This document shows positions 17,709 through 26,169 of a DNA stretch of 64,000 bases, piece after piece. Source of the stretch: Amycolatopsis sp. NBC_00345 (GTDB taxonomy: Bacteria > Actinomycetota > Actinomycetes > Mycobacteriales > Pseudonocardiaceae). Position numbers and translations under genes: made by a program. The notes under the pieces are model-generated. The model did no database searches. It saw only the letters and a program-made list of their open reading frames with translations, and had not been told where the DNA came from. The DNA is taken from contig NZ_CP107995.1 of the NCBI RefSeq assembly GCF_036116635.1, positions 2,356,001 to 2,420,000 on the forward strand. Reading direction: 5' to 3'. Positions within the stretch are counted from its first letter, which is position 1. Every line of letters begins with the position of its first letter.

Positions 17709-18497
17709 TCAGCAGCGGCCGGTCAGTGATTTTCGGGTGATGGGGAAGTCGAAGTAGGTGGTGGGGAAGGTTTCGGATTGGAGGGTGTAGTGCCACCACT
17801 CTTCGGGGAGGTTGGTGAACCCGGCCTGTTCCAGTCCGTTTTTGAGCAGTAGCCGGTTCTTCAGTTGCCGGCCGTGGATTCTGGGGTCGAGGGTGTGGGC
17901 GAGGGTGTCGAAGCAGTCGTACCCGGTGCCCATGTCGATCGAGTTGTCCGGGAACCGTGCGGACTGGGGGCCGTAGCACGGTTTCAGTGGTTCACCGGGG
18001 TGGTAGGGCCGGGTCGGGATGGCGGGGAGCCGGGTGAGGGTCACGTCCAGGGTGCTGCCTCGGCTGTGCCCGGATTTTGCCGAGATGTAGCCGTCGTCGA
18101 AGAGCCGGTTCTTGTCCACCTGTGGGTAGAACTCGGCTTTCATCCGTTGGTCGGAGAGATCCTCGGCCCATCGCACGAAGTGGTCGACGGCGCGTTGTGG
18201 CCGGTAGCAGTCGTACACCTTGAGGGTCAGTCCCTTGCGCAGGAAGGACATCTGGGCCTTGTGCAGTGCTTCGGCGGAGTCCCGGGTCAGGATGCACATC
18301 GGCCGGCGGTAGCCGTCGATCCGCTCGCCGACGAAGTCGTGCGGGGTGAAGTACCGCATCTCCTGGACGATCGTCGGATCGACGTCACTCAGCGCGACGA
18401 ATTCCGGCGGTGCTTTCGGGCCCGGTGCGGCCAGCGCCGTCGCTGGAGTCATGGCGATGGCCAGCACCCCGACCGCGACAGCCACGAGCTTTCTCAT
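17709..18497 (-). CDS. VanX-like D-Ala-D-Ala dipeptidase (M15D), secreted
   Basis: A 262-aa zinc peptidase with a signal peptide (positively charged start, then VAVAVGVLAIAMTPATALA, cleavage about residue 23). The M15D metal-binding motif is seen in SGHSRGSTLDVTL (SxHxxGxxxD) and the catalytic Glu-zinc His pair in LPEEWWHYTL. A Cys pair (MCIL, YDCYRP) may form a disulfide outside the cell. It would cleave D,D-dipeptides or wall fragments; without VanH/VanA neighbours a house-keeping wall role is more likely than vancomycin resistance. Confidence 0.88.
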   Translation of the reverse strand: MRKLVAVAVGVLAIAMTPATALAAPGPKAPPEFVALSDVDPTIVQEMRYFTPHDFVGERIDGYRRPMCILTRDSAEALHKAQMSFLRKGLTLKVYDCYRPQRAVDHFVRWAEDLSDQRMKAEFYPQVDKNRLFDDGYISAKSGHSRGSTLDVTLTRLPAIPTRPYHPGEPLKPCYGPQSARFPDNSIDMGTGYDCFDTLAHTLDPRIHGRQLKNRLLLKNGLEQAGFTNLPEEWWHYTLQSETFPTTYFDFPITRKSLTGRC

Positions 18498-18690
18498 CAG
18501 GATCTCCTCCTGCTACGGCCAGGACAGGGCCCCGGTCACCAGTTCGCACGAGCATCCGCTGGTCGCACTCTGCTCCGGCGTGGTGGGTATCCGCTGCGGA
18601 AACGCCGAGCACCACACGATCGGCCCAAACCTGGAAGGCTCCACCGTGGCCGCGCCGGACGACTTCCGGTGCCGCAGTGACTTTCGACTT

Positions 18691-20091
18691 CTAATTCGCC
18701 GATACCGGCTGCGTTCTCGGCACGATGACGTCGCGTTGCAGCAGCAGGCAGATGAGCGCTCCGGTGGCCATCACCGCGATCGGCAGGACCATGGTGGTCC
18801 GCACAGCCGTGCTCGCGCTGCCCGTCGCCTCCTGCGTGCTCTGCACCAGCCCGCCGGCGGCCGCGGTGCAGATCAGCCCGCCGAGCTTGCCGATGGTGCC
18901 GAAAACGCCGGAAGCGGCTCCCACCAGGGCAGGGTCGACGTCCAGCATCGCGACAGTCGCCAGGGGAGCGACCACGCAGCCGTTGCCGATGCCGACGACC
19001 ATCATCGGCGCGAGGAACTCCAGCCAGGAGGGCCGGCCGGACATGAGCAGCGCGATCCACGTGATGCCGGCCGTCTGCACGAGCATGCCGGTCAGCAGGA
19101 TGTACTTCGCCTCGAAGCGGTCGGCCATCCGGCCGGAGAACGGGGCGAGCAGTACGGCCATCACCGAGGCGGGGACCAGGATCAGGCCCGCGCTCAGCGC
19201 GCTGACGCCGAGCACGGACTGGCAGTACAGCGAAATCAGCAGGACAAGAACGAAAATCCCGCCGGTCTCCGCGGCGCCCACTCCGTTGACGAGGGTGTAG
19301 TTCCGGCTTCGGAACAACGCGAACGGCATCAGCGGGTCGCGGCCCTGAAGACGGCGCTGGTGGAGAAAAAAGACGCCGCCGAGTGCTACGGCTGCCGCGA
19401 GCGCCGCCCAGACCAGTGGGTTCCAGTGGAAGTCCTGCCCGTTGGTGAGGGCGAAGGCGAGGCAGACCAGAGCCGCGGACGAGATGAGCACTCCCGGCAG
19501 GTCGAGCCGCGGTGCACTTCCTGAGCGCAGGTCCGGGATGATCGCGAAGGCGGCCACGATGACGACCGCGCCGATCGGCAGGTTCATGAAGAAGATCCAC
19601 CGCCAGCCGAGCGTGCTGATCAGCACGCCGCCGATGGTCGGGCCGATCACCGAGGCGATGCCGGCGATGGCGCCCCAGACGCCGAGTGCGGTACCCCGCC
19701 GTGCGGAGGGAAAGGACACGACGATCAAGGCCATGGTCTGCGGTATCAGCAGCGCCGCGCCTGCGCCTTGCAGCGTGCGCGCCGCCACCAGCACGCCGTT
19801 GGTGGGCGCGATGCCGCACAGCAGGCTCGCGACGGTGAAGACCGCGACGCCGGCGATGAACATCCGGCGTGGGCCGCGCATGTCCCCGAGCCGGCCCGCG
19901 GTGATCAGCAGGGCCGTCAGCGCGATGATGTAACTGTTCATCGTCCACAGCGCTTGCGGCAGGGTGCTGTGCAGCGTCTCGGTGATGCTGGGAATGGCGA
20001 TGTTGACGATCGTCAGGTCCAGCAAGGTCAGGAAGAAGCCCATGGACAGCACGACCAAAGTGGCCCAGGGGTTCCCGCGGATCCTGCTCAC
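18691..20091 (-). CDS. DHA2-family drug/metabolite exporter
   Basis: A 466-aa major facilitator protein with about 14 predicted membrane segments. DHA2 motifs include FFLTLLDLTIVNIAIPSI, GRLGDMRGPRRMF and the motif C region GAIAGIASVIGPTIGGVL. GTG 20091 overlaps the stop of a frameshifted upstream gene (GTGA), so it was probably co-translated with it. The next upstream gene on this strand encodes a glycosyltransferase. Confidence 0.87.
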   Translation of the reverse strand: MSRIRGNPWATLVVLSMGFFLTLLDLTIVNIAIPSITETLHSTLPQALWTMNSYIIALTALLITAGRLGDMRGPRRMFIAGVAVFTVASLLCGIAPTNGVLVAARTLQGAGAALLIPQTMALIVVSFPSARRGTALGVWGAIAGIASVIGPTIGGVLISTLGWRWIFFMNLPIGAVVIVAAFAIIPDLRSGSAPRLDLPGVLISSAALVCLAFALTNGQDFHWNPLVWAALAAAVALGGVFFLHQRRLQGRDPLMPFALFRSRNYTLVNGVGAAETGGIFVLVLLISLYCQSVLGVSALSAGLILVPASVMAVLLAPFSGRMADRFEAKYILLTGMLVQTAGITWIALLMSGRPSWLEFLAPMMVVGIGNGCVVAPLATVAMLDVDPALVGAASGVFGTIGKLGGLICTAAAGGLVQSTQEATGSASTAVRTTMVLPIAVMATGALICLLLQRDVIVPRTQPVSAN

Positions 20092-20482
20092 GATGTGCTT
20101 CCCGACGGTTCCTTCCAGTCGCCCGCTCTGCGCAGGAGGACGCTTTCGGCGAAGTCGGCAAGGCCGGACGGGATGTTGGCGAGCGCCATGTGGTGGGGCG
20201 CACGTAGGTCAGCTTCGGTGTTCCCGTGGTGCCGCGTGTGCCGGCCGCGAGGGCGCGCAACCCGTCCAAGAACTCCGCACGCGTCGAGGCCAGCACGGCT
20301 GCCCTGTGCTCGCCGCGCGGTGCACAGCGGATCAGAGCCGCGGCGACATCCACTCCGGTGAGCTCGGTGTCAGCAGCCACATGTCCCAGCAAGGCCGCCG
20401 CCCGCGCCCGCAGCTCCTCGCCGTCGACGCCGTCCAGCAGCCAGGGCATGACGACCTCACGATGGTGGTCGCGCTCTGCCAT
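20088..20482 (-). pseudogene. Frameshifted small gene in front of the exporter
   Basis: Reverse ATG 20482 opens a frame reading MAERDHHREVVMPWLLDGVD, then DVAAALIRCAPRGEHRAAVL. Near 20215-20235 the sensible frame changes to one reading RAPHHMALANIPSGLADFAE and ending GDWKEPSGSTS with a TGA that overlaps the exporter GTG. Both halves have normal codon use, and the exact stop-start overlap argues for one former gene of about 130 residues. The family is not recognised. A sequencing error of one base is equally possible. Confidence 0.5.
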
Positions 20483-20575
20483 GTTTCCCTTTCTGTATTC
20501 GCACCCGGACTGGCATTTCTTGGGCGACCACAGGAAAAAGTCGCTGACTGCCCACCCAGGTCGGAGCTGCTCGGT

Positions 20576-21859
20576 TCAGCTCACCGATGCGGCGGCCAAT
20601 GCGGTGACGGCGTCGGCCGCTCGGATGGTCGCGTCCGGCTCCGCGCGGACGTTCTCGCCCAGCTGCCTGGCCCGTGTCACCACGCTCGGCTCCAGCAGCC
20701 GCGCCACACCGGCCCGGAGGGTGTCCTCGTCGAGCTCGGCGAACGGCACGTGCACGCCGGAACCCAGGCGTTGCAGCTGTTCTCCCCACATCGCCTGGTC
20801 CATCATGATCGAGCAGATCATCGTGGGCAGCCCGGCCCGTACGGCCGCCCCGGTGGTGCCCGCTCCGCCGTGGTGGACGGCGAGACGGCACCGTGGCAGC
20901 AGAGCGGTGTGGTCGACGGCGCCGACAACACGGACCCGGGCACCGTCTTCGACAGCAGCCGCCGACAGACCGGCCCAGCCGGCGCTGAGCACGGCCCGCA
21001 GCCCGAGGTCACGTGAGACCCGTTCCACCAGGCCGGCAATCGCGGCCGGATCGGGCACCGGCATGCTGCCGAACCCGAAATACGCGGGCGCCTCGCCCTC
21101 GTCGAGCCAGCTGGCCAACGGACTGTCCACTCCGGACTCGCCGAACGCCGCCCGGTCGGACTGGCTCGGCTCGATCCACCCGACGACCGGCCGCCGGCGC
21201 GGCCAGCCCAGCCCGGGGATCACATGGGCGCTGTAGGACTGCACCTCCACTGCCCCCAGCGCGCGAGCGCGCTCGGGGGTGGGCAGATCCGTCGCGGCGA
21301 GACCGAGCGTGGCGCGCAGCCGGTTTATGCCGTCGCGCCGGGCCTTCCAGTTCTCTTGTTCGTACCGGGCATGTGTCTGCAGGTTCTCCTCGGAGAACTG
21401 CGACGAGCGCGGTGTGACCAGCGGATTGGCCACCGCCCCGGTCGGCCGCAGCGGGTACGTGTGCACCAGCGCGAGCGGCACCCGAAGCGCCTCGGCGATC
21501 ACCGTCGCGATGTCCTCGGTGAGCCCGCCGGACACGATGACGTCGGCGCCCTGGCTGAAGCCGCACAGTGTCTTCGCGATCTCGGCCGCGTGCTCGGCCA
21601 TGATCTCCCGCAGGGTGCCGAGCAGTACCGCATTGTCGCCGGAGAACAGCCACTGCTTGTCCGTTGCCGGCGATTCCAGGAACTGCTGCCAGTCACCCGG
21701 CAGCCCGATGGCCCGCAAACCGGCGCGTTCGGCGAGCGCCGCCGAGCCGGCCGGTACCGCGAGCTCGACGGTGTTGCCGCGGCGTGCGAGTTCCGCACCA
21801 AGCGCCACCAGCGGCTGCACATCGCCCCGGGTGCCGTGCGTCATGAGCGCGAATCGCAC
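20576..21859 (-). CDS. GT1-family (macrolide/sterol-type) glycosyltransferase
   Basis: A 427-aa GT-B enzyme. The N-terminus MRFALMTHGTRGDVQPLVAL contains the GTRGDVQP signature of sterol/polyketide glycosyltransferases; the C-terminal donor site has HHGGAGTTGAAVRAGLPTMI followed by D-Q. GTG 21859 is preceded by AAGGAGAG. It transfers an activated sugar to a lipophilic acceptor; GT1 enzymes next to DHA2 exporters often glycosylate and export (or inactivate) small molecules. Acceptor unknown. Confidence 0.88.
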   Translation of the reverse strand: MRFALMTHGTRGDVQPLVALGAELARRGNTVELAVPAGSAALAERAGLRAIGLPGDWQQFLESPATDKQWLFSGDNAVLLGTLREIMAEHAAEIAKTLCGFSQGADVIVSGGLTEDIATVIAEALRVPLALVHTYPLRPTGAVANPLVTPRSSQFSEENLQTHARYEQENWKARRDGINRLRATLGLAATDLPTPERARALGAVEVQSYSAHVIPGLGWPRRRPVVGWIEPSQSDRAAFGESGVDSPLASWLDEGEAPAYFGFGSMPVPDPAAIAGLVERVSRDLGLRAVLSAGWAGLSAAAVEDGARVRVVGAVDHTALLPRCRLAVHHGGAGTTGAAVRAGLPTMICSIMMDQAMWGEQLQRLGSGVHVPFAELDEDTLRAGVARLLEPSVVTRARQLGENVRAEPDATIRAADAVTALAAASVS

Positions 21860-22359
21860 TTACTCTCCTTCGGCCAAAGGCACTGCGCAGGTACGGAGCG
21901 GGTCAAATCGGGTTTCGCTGTGTCAGCTGCTCCAGCAGGATCGCGAGCCTGGAGTACCGGACCTCGCCGTCCTGGGGAGCCGGCGCGCCGGCCGCTGCCG
22001 CGCTTCCTCGGCCTCGTCCTGGCGTTTGCGCTGTCCATTTTTGCCCCTCTGCCACGTTCCGTACCGGCGGCCGACACGCGCGGGCCGCGGATGCGGCTGC
22101 GACACAGTTCATTCCCGACCTCGAAGTTGCAGCAGCGGTCGTTGAACTTGCTGGTCATCCATTCGCCGGCGGGGGATTAACGCCCAGCGCCCGGCCTGGG
22201 CGTTCCCGCGGCTCGCGCCTTGGTGGCTGAGCCTTCTTCGAGCCTCTCCGGGACCCTGACCACCGATTGGTCCCGCCGGCAAGATCGCAGTCTGGGCAAC
22301 GGCTGGTCTTGGTACGTTCAGGTCAATCCGGCGCTCGTTGCGCGTCCGGTTCCGCACTG
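21860..22359. other. 500-bp intergenic region before the NACHT gene
   Basis: I see no convincing gene here. A reverse frame starting MTSKFNDRCCNFEVGNELCR at 22158 lacks a ribosome site and family resemblance. The segment presumably holds the glycosyltransferase promoter and, at its right end, that of the NACHT gene. Confidence 0.4.
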
Positions 22360-25053
22360 ATGGACTTGGATGGGCCAATGCCCGTCGAAACCGCGTTGAT
22401 CGCGCTCGGTGCCGTCGCCGTGCGGACGGCGACCAAACTGTGGCTCGGCGAGCACAAGATCGTCGCGGAGGTCGGGGGCGCCGCGGTCGATCAGCTGTCC
22501 GGACAGCTGACGAAGGAGCGGGACCGCCGCCGGTTCAAGCGGCTCATGGACGACTTCGCGGAGGCGGTGGTCGACCGGATCGAGCCCATCCTCGACGTGG
22601 AATTCCGGTCACTCCCGGAGCACGAGAAGCTCGCTGCGGTCGAGGCTGTGCGCGACACGTTCGACTTGGCCTCCCTTGACGATGCCGACCTGTTCGCGGC
22701 CGACCTCGATGCCGGTCACCTCGATCGCTCGATCCGGCGCCGGGTCCCGTCCCGGACCACGTTGCTGGCTGCGGACGGGACTGCGCTGTACGACCTGCTC
22801 CTGCGCGAGTGCTGTGGCTACGTCATCGAGATCTCCCGCGGGCTGCCCGCGTTCTCGGCGAACGCCTTGACCGAACTGTTGCAGCGAGACCGCGAAATGC
22901 TCGACGGCATCCGCGAAGTGCTGGCCCGCCTGCCGCAGCGTGACCGTGACGCCGGCTTCGACTACGACTACCGCCAGCTGGTGGCCCGCAAGCTTGACCA
23001 CGTCGAGATGTTCGGCGTGACCCTGGCCGACGCGAGCCGCCGTTATCCGCTTTCGGTCGCCTACATCGGCCTCACTGCCTCCACCGGCGAACATGGTCCG
23101 GTGCGACGGGTCGAGGAACTGCTGGCGGGCGCGCAGCGGGTGTTCATCCGCGGCGAGGCCGGTCTGGGCAAGACGACCCTGTTGCAATGGGTCGCCGTGC
23201 GCAGCGCGCTGGGCGACTTCCCGGAGCAGTTGGCGAGCTGGAAGGGGACGGTGCCGTTCTTCATCCCGCTGCGCCGGTACGCGGGCCGGGACCTTCCCGG
23301 GCCGGCGCAGTTCCTCGACGAGGGCGGCAAGTACATCGCGGACTCGATGCCGCCCGGCTACGTCCTGGAGAAACTGCGGGACGGCAGCGCGGTACTGCTG
23401 GTCGACGGGGTGGACGAGCTTGTCGCGGGCCGCCGGGACGAGGCCCGCACGTGGCTGCGCGACCTCGTCAGCGCGTTCCCCCGGGTCAGGGTGATCGTCA
23501 CGTCCCGACCAGCAGGCGCGCACCCGCGGTGGCTGGCGGACACCGGGTTCGCCGTACTGGACCTGCAGCCGATGAATCGCGACGACGTCCGCCTCTTCGT
23601 CGCCCGGTGGCACAACGCCATGCGGTCGACGCGGGCCGACGACGAGTCACGCCAAGCGCTCGACGATTACGAGGCGCGGCTGCTCGAGCTGGTGGAAAGC
23701 CGGGGACACCTGCGCAAGCTGGCGGGATACCCGCTGTTGTGCGCCCTGCTGTGCGCGCTGCACCAGGATCGCCGCGCGACCCTGCCGAGCAACCGCATGG
23801 AGCTCTACGACGTAGCGCTCCAGATGCTGCTGGAGCGGCGCGACGTCGAACGCCAGATCGTGCCGATCGAAGGTCTGGGGCGCACCGAGAAGAGTTTGTT
23901 ACTGGCGGACCTCGCGTACTGGCTCATCCGCAACGGCTACACCGACGTCGAAGCGCCGCGGGCGCTCTACCGCGTATCCCAGCGGCTCAACCACATGCCA
24001 CAGGTCAAAGCGGGCAACCAGGACGTCTTCCGGCACCTGCTGGAACGCTCGGGCCTGCTCCGCGAGCCGGTGCAGGGCAGGGTGGACTTCGTCCACCGGA
24101 CGTTCCAGGAGTACCTGGCGGCCCAGGACGCGATGAACACCGACGACGTGGGCACGGTCGTGCAGCAGGCACACCTCGATCAGTGGCACGAGGTCGTGGT
24201 CATGGCGGTCGGGCACGCGTCTCAGAAGCAACGTGAGGAACTGCTGACCCGCCTGCTGGCACGGGGCGATCTGCACCTGCTCGTGCTGGCCTCATTGGAA
24301 ACCGCGCCCGAGCTGAGCGGCGACCTGCGCCGGGAAATCCAGGTGAAGACGGCACGGCTGCTTCCACCGGCTTCGATGTACCAGGCGGAGGAAGTGGCGT
24401 CGGCGGGCGAGTTCGTCCTCGATCTGCTTGCCGCGTGCCAGCCGCAGAAGATCGAGGAGATCGTTGCGACCATCCACGCACTGGCCGGGACGCGTCTCGA
24501 GGAGGCGCTGCCGGTGATCGCGAAATTTGCCTCCGACCCGCGCCCTCGCGTGTTCGATGAGCTCCTCAACTGCATCTCACGGTTCGACGAGCAGGCCTAC
24601 GGTGAGGCAGTCCTGGCGAAGTCGACCTGGACGAGTCTGTACGTGGACGGCGAGCCCGAGCTGGTTGCCGCTCGGTACATGACCTCGCTGAAGCAGCTCG
24701 AGCTCCGCTACTTCCGTCACGACGATTCGCTCACGAGCCGCTACTGTTTCCTGCCGCCGGTGCCGGACTTGAGGCTCAGGGAATGGCCGGAGTACAAGTT
24801 GGGGACGATCGGCACGACGTTCCGTCTGGACAGCCTCAGCGTTCTTGACATGCAGCTGACCGACCTCACCTCCCTCGATTTCGTGGAATCGGTCGAGGAA
24901 GTAAGGATCGACGGCGGCAAGCTGCTTTCGTTCGCCGGTGTCGAGCGGTGGCAGGCTTCCTTGAAGAAGCTGTCGGTCGTGAACTGCCCCACCGGTCTGG
25001 AAGCGTTGGCCGATCTTCGGGTCCGACTGCCACAGGTGGCCGTGCGGCCGTGA
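22360..25053 (+). CDS. NACHT-domain NTPase, probable antiphage STAND protein
   Basis: An 897-aa protein. The N-terminal helical region (residues about 1-250, with VRTATKLWLGEHKIVAEVGG) resembles the helical effector-associated domain called NNH7. The NACHT domain follows: Walker A GEAGLGKTT at about 265-273, Walker B AVLLVDGVDEL at 344-354, sensor IVTSRP near 380, then winged-helix segments and FVHRTFQEYLAAQ. The C-terminus (about 770-897) has leucine-rich-repeat-like segments (LSVLDMQLTDLTSLDFVESV). Bacterial NACHT proteins of this build act as single-gene phage defence. ATG 22360 is chosen; ATG 22378 is possible. No effector neighbour is present, consistent with a self-contained system. Confidence 0.85.
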   Translation: MDLDGPMPVETALIALGAVAVRTATKLWLGEHKIVAEVGGAAVDQLSGQLTKERDRRRFKRLMDDFAEAVVDRIEPILDVEFRSLPEHEKLAAVEAVRDTFDLASLDDADLFAADLDAGHLDRSIRRRVPSRTTLLAADGTALYDLLLRECCGYVIEISRGLPAFSANALTELLQRDREMLDGIREVLARLPQRDRDAGFDYDYRQLVARKLDHVEMFGVTLADASRRYPLSVAYIGLTASTGEHGPVRRVEELLAGAQRVFIRGEAGLGKTTLLQWVAVRSALGDFPEQLASWKGTVPFFIPLRRYAGRDLPGPAQFLDEGGKYIADSMPPGYVLEKLRDGSAVLLVDGVDELVAGRRDEARTWLRDLVSAFPRVRVIVTSRPAGAHPRWLADTGFAVLDLQPMNRDDVRLFVARWHNAMRSTRADDESRQALDDYEARLLELVESRGHLRKLAGYPLLCALLCALHQDRRATLPSNRMELYDVALQMLLERRDVERQIVPIEGLGRTEKSLLLADLAYWLIRNGYTDVEAPRALYRVSQRLNHMPQVKAGNQDVFRHLLERSGLLREPVQGRVDFVHRTFQEYLAAQDAMNTDDVGTVVQQAHLDQWHEVVVMAVGHASQKQREELLTRLLARGDLHLLVLASLETAPELSGDLRREIQVKTARLLPPASMYQAEEVASAGEFVLDLLAACQPQKIEEIVATIHALAGTRLEEALPVIAKFASDPRPRVFDELLNCISRFDEQAYGEAVLAKSTWTSLYVDGEPELVAARYMTSLKQLELRYFRHDDSLTSRYCFLPPVPDLRLREWPEYKLGTIGTTFRLDSLSVLDMQLTDLTSLDFVESVEEVRIDGGKLLSFAGVERWQASLKKLSVVNCPTGLEALADLRVRLPQVAVRP

Positions 25054-25098
25054 CACCGGCAGGCCACCTGCGAGCAGTTGCGGAGGTCCCACTGCCCT

Positions 25099-25475
25099 TC
25101 ATGCTGTCACCGCCGCCCGGTCGGCGGCCGCGGTGACGCAGGCCGCGGTGAACTCCGGCTGGTGATTGACCGCGGGAGCGCAGTCGAGGCCGCGCGGGAG
25201 GTCCGGGAAGACCCGGCCGGGAGCCTCGGCGTTCGCGCGGTAGGGCGTCAGCAGCGCGGGATCGGGCCGCAGGTCCGCGTAGTCCGGCGCCGCCGAAGTG
25301 ATCGACAGCTCGCACCCGGTGGCCAAAGCCCCGGCCTCGAAGCACCGCCTTACCCGTTCCTTCAACGCGGCCAGCTCGGCATCGCCGCCGTTTCCACGGC
25401 CGCCGGGTGCACCATCATGGCGGCGTCCACGCCGTCGAACGCACCACGCTCGAGCATCAGCACCTCGGTTTCGGC
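25099..25475 (-). pseudogene. Decayed M20-family amidohydrolase/peptidase
   Basis: Reverse-strand fragments in two frames make up one former protein: LERGAFDGVDAAMMVHPAAV (about 25410-25470), then RRCFEAGALATGCELSITSA and PDYADLRPDPALLTPYRANA, then VNHQPEFTAACVTAAADRAA. This order is that of M20 (AbgB/p-aminobenzoyl-glutamate hydrolase-like) enzymes. There is a frameshift near 25400, and the metal-binding segment normally lying between the last two pieces is deleted. Confidence 0.7.
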
Positions 25476-25531
25476 GGATCGCCTTCTCGTCGGCGATCGT
25501 GGTCTTGTCGGCCAGCTTTTCAACGCGTGTG

Positions 25532-25759
25532 TCACGTGTGTTTCGGTTTTGCGATATGCATGGCGAGCAGTCGCAGGCGATAATAGTCCAATGAGCCGGA
25601 CTTCTTTTTGATCCGGCGAATATATTCATCTACCGTATGCAGGCTTATCCGCATTCTGCGCGCTATCGACGCGTAGGTGAGACCGTCGGCGAGGTGACTG
25701 AGTACTTCCATTTCACGAGGGCTGTATTTCACAGTTTGAGACTGGTCACAATCGCTCAA
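25532..25759 (-). CDS. 75-aa stand-alone LuxR-type HTH regulator
   Basis: A small protein that is almost only a LuxR/GerE helix-turn-helix: YSPREMEVLSHLADGLTYAS, then IARRMRISLHTVDEYIRRIK. There is no receiver or ATPase domain. The start is a TTG at 25757-25759 with a perfect GGAGG 8 nt upstream, which decides it; no ATG is suitably placed. GC content falls around the gene. It stands at the left edge of the orphan biosynthetic cluster and could be its regulator (inference). Confidence 0.75.
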   Translation of the reverse strand: MSDCDQSQTVKYSPREMEVLSHLADGLTYASIARRMRISLHTVDEYIRRIKKKSGSLDYYRLRLLAMHIAKPKHT

Positions 25760-26169
25760 CTCCGGAACCTCCTAAGCATGACGCATTCGATCATTATTGC
25801 ACGGGTTACGTCGGGCGTGCCGGGTTGATGGCATAAAAGAGAAGTTCGGGCAATAACCGGGTCTTCGAGGAACTGGGGCGCCATCTCGGCGCGCACCTCG
25901 AATGTCATGGATGTGAATCAGACATGTGGTTCGTACGGCCCGAAAATTCCGGCCACGCTGCGGCGGGAAGCTATGAAGTCACCCGTTCGGGGACTGGGTC
26001 GGCCTGCTGGTCGATGCTACAGGCGGTTACTTAACGCTGAGCGGTGGCAAGGATCGGCAATAGTCATCGGCAGCCGGAATACCGGAATGGAGTAGAGCGC
26101 CACTGGTATAACCCATTCCGAATACGCGCGAGTCCGGTTTCCGCCCATCGGGACATCGGTCCTCGCGCT
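25760..26169. other. 410-bp AT-richer intergenic region
   Basis: No gene is supported. It is less GC-rich than the average and should contain the LuxR-type gene promoter; an AATAAT hexamer on the reverse strand about 40 bp upstream of the TTG start is a possible -10 element without a clear -35. No repeats were found. Confidence 0.4.

Noticed and set aside
17709..18497. Vancomycin-resistance operon
   Set aside because: The VanX-like dipeptidase is secreted and there is no VanH, VanA or VanRS gene beside it.
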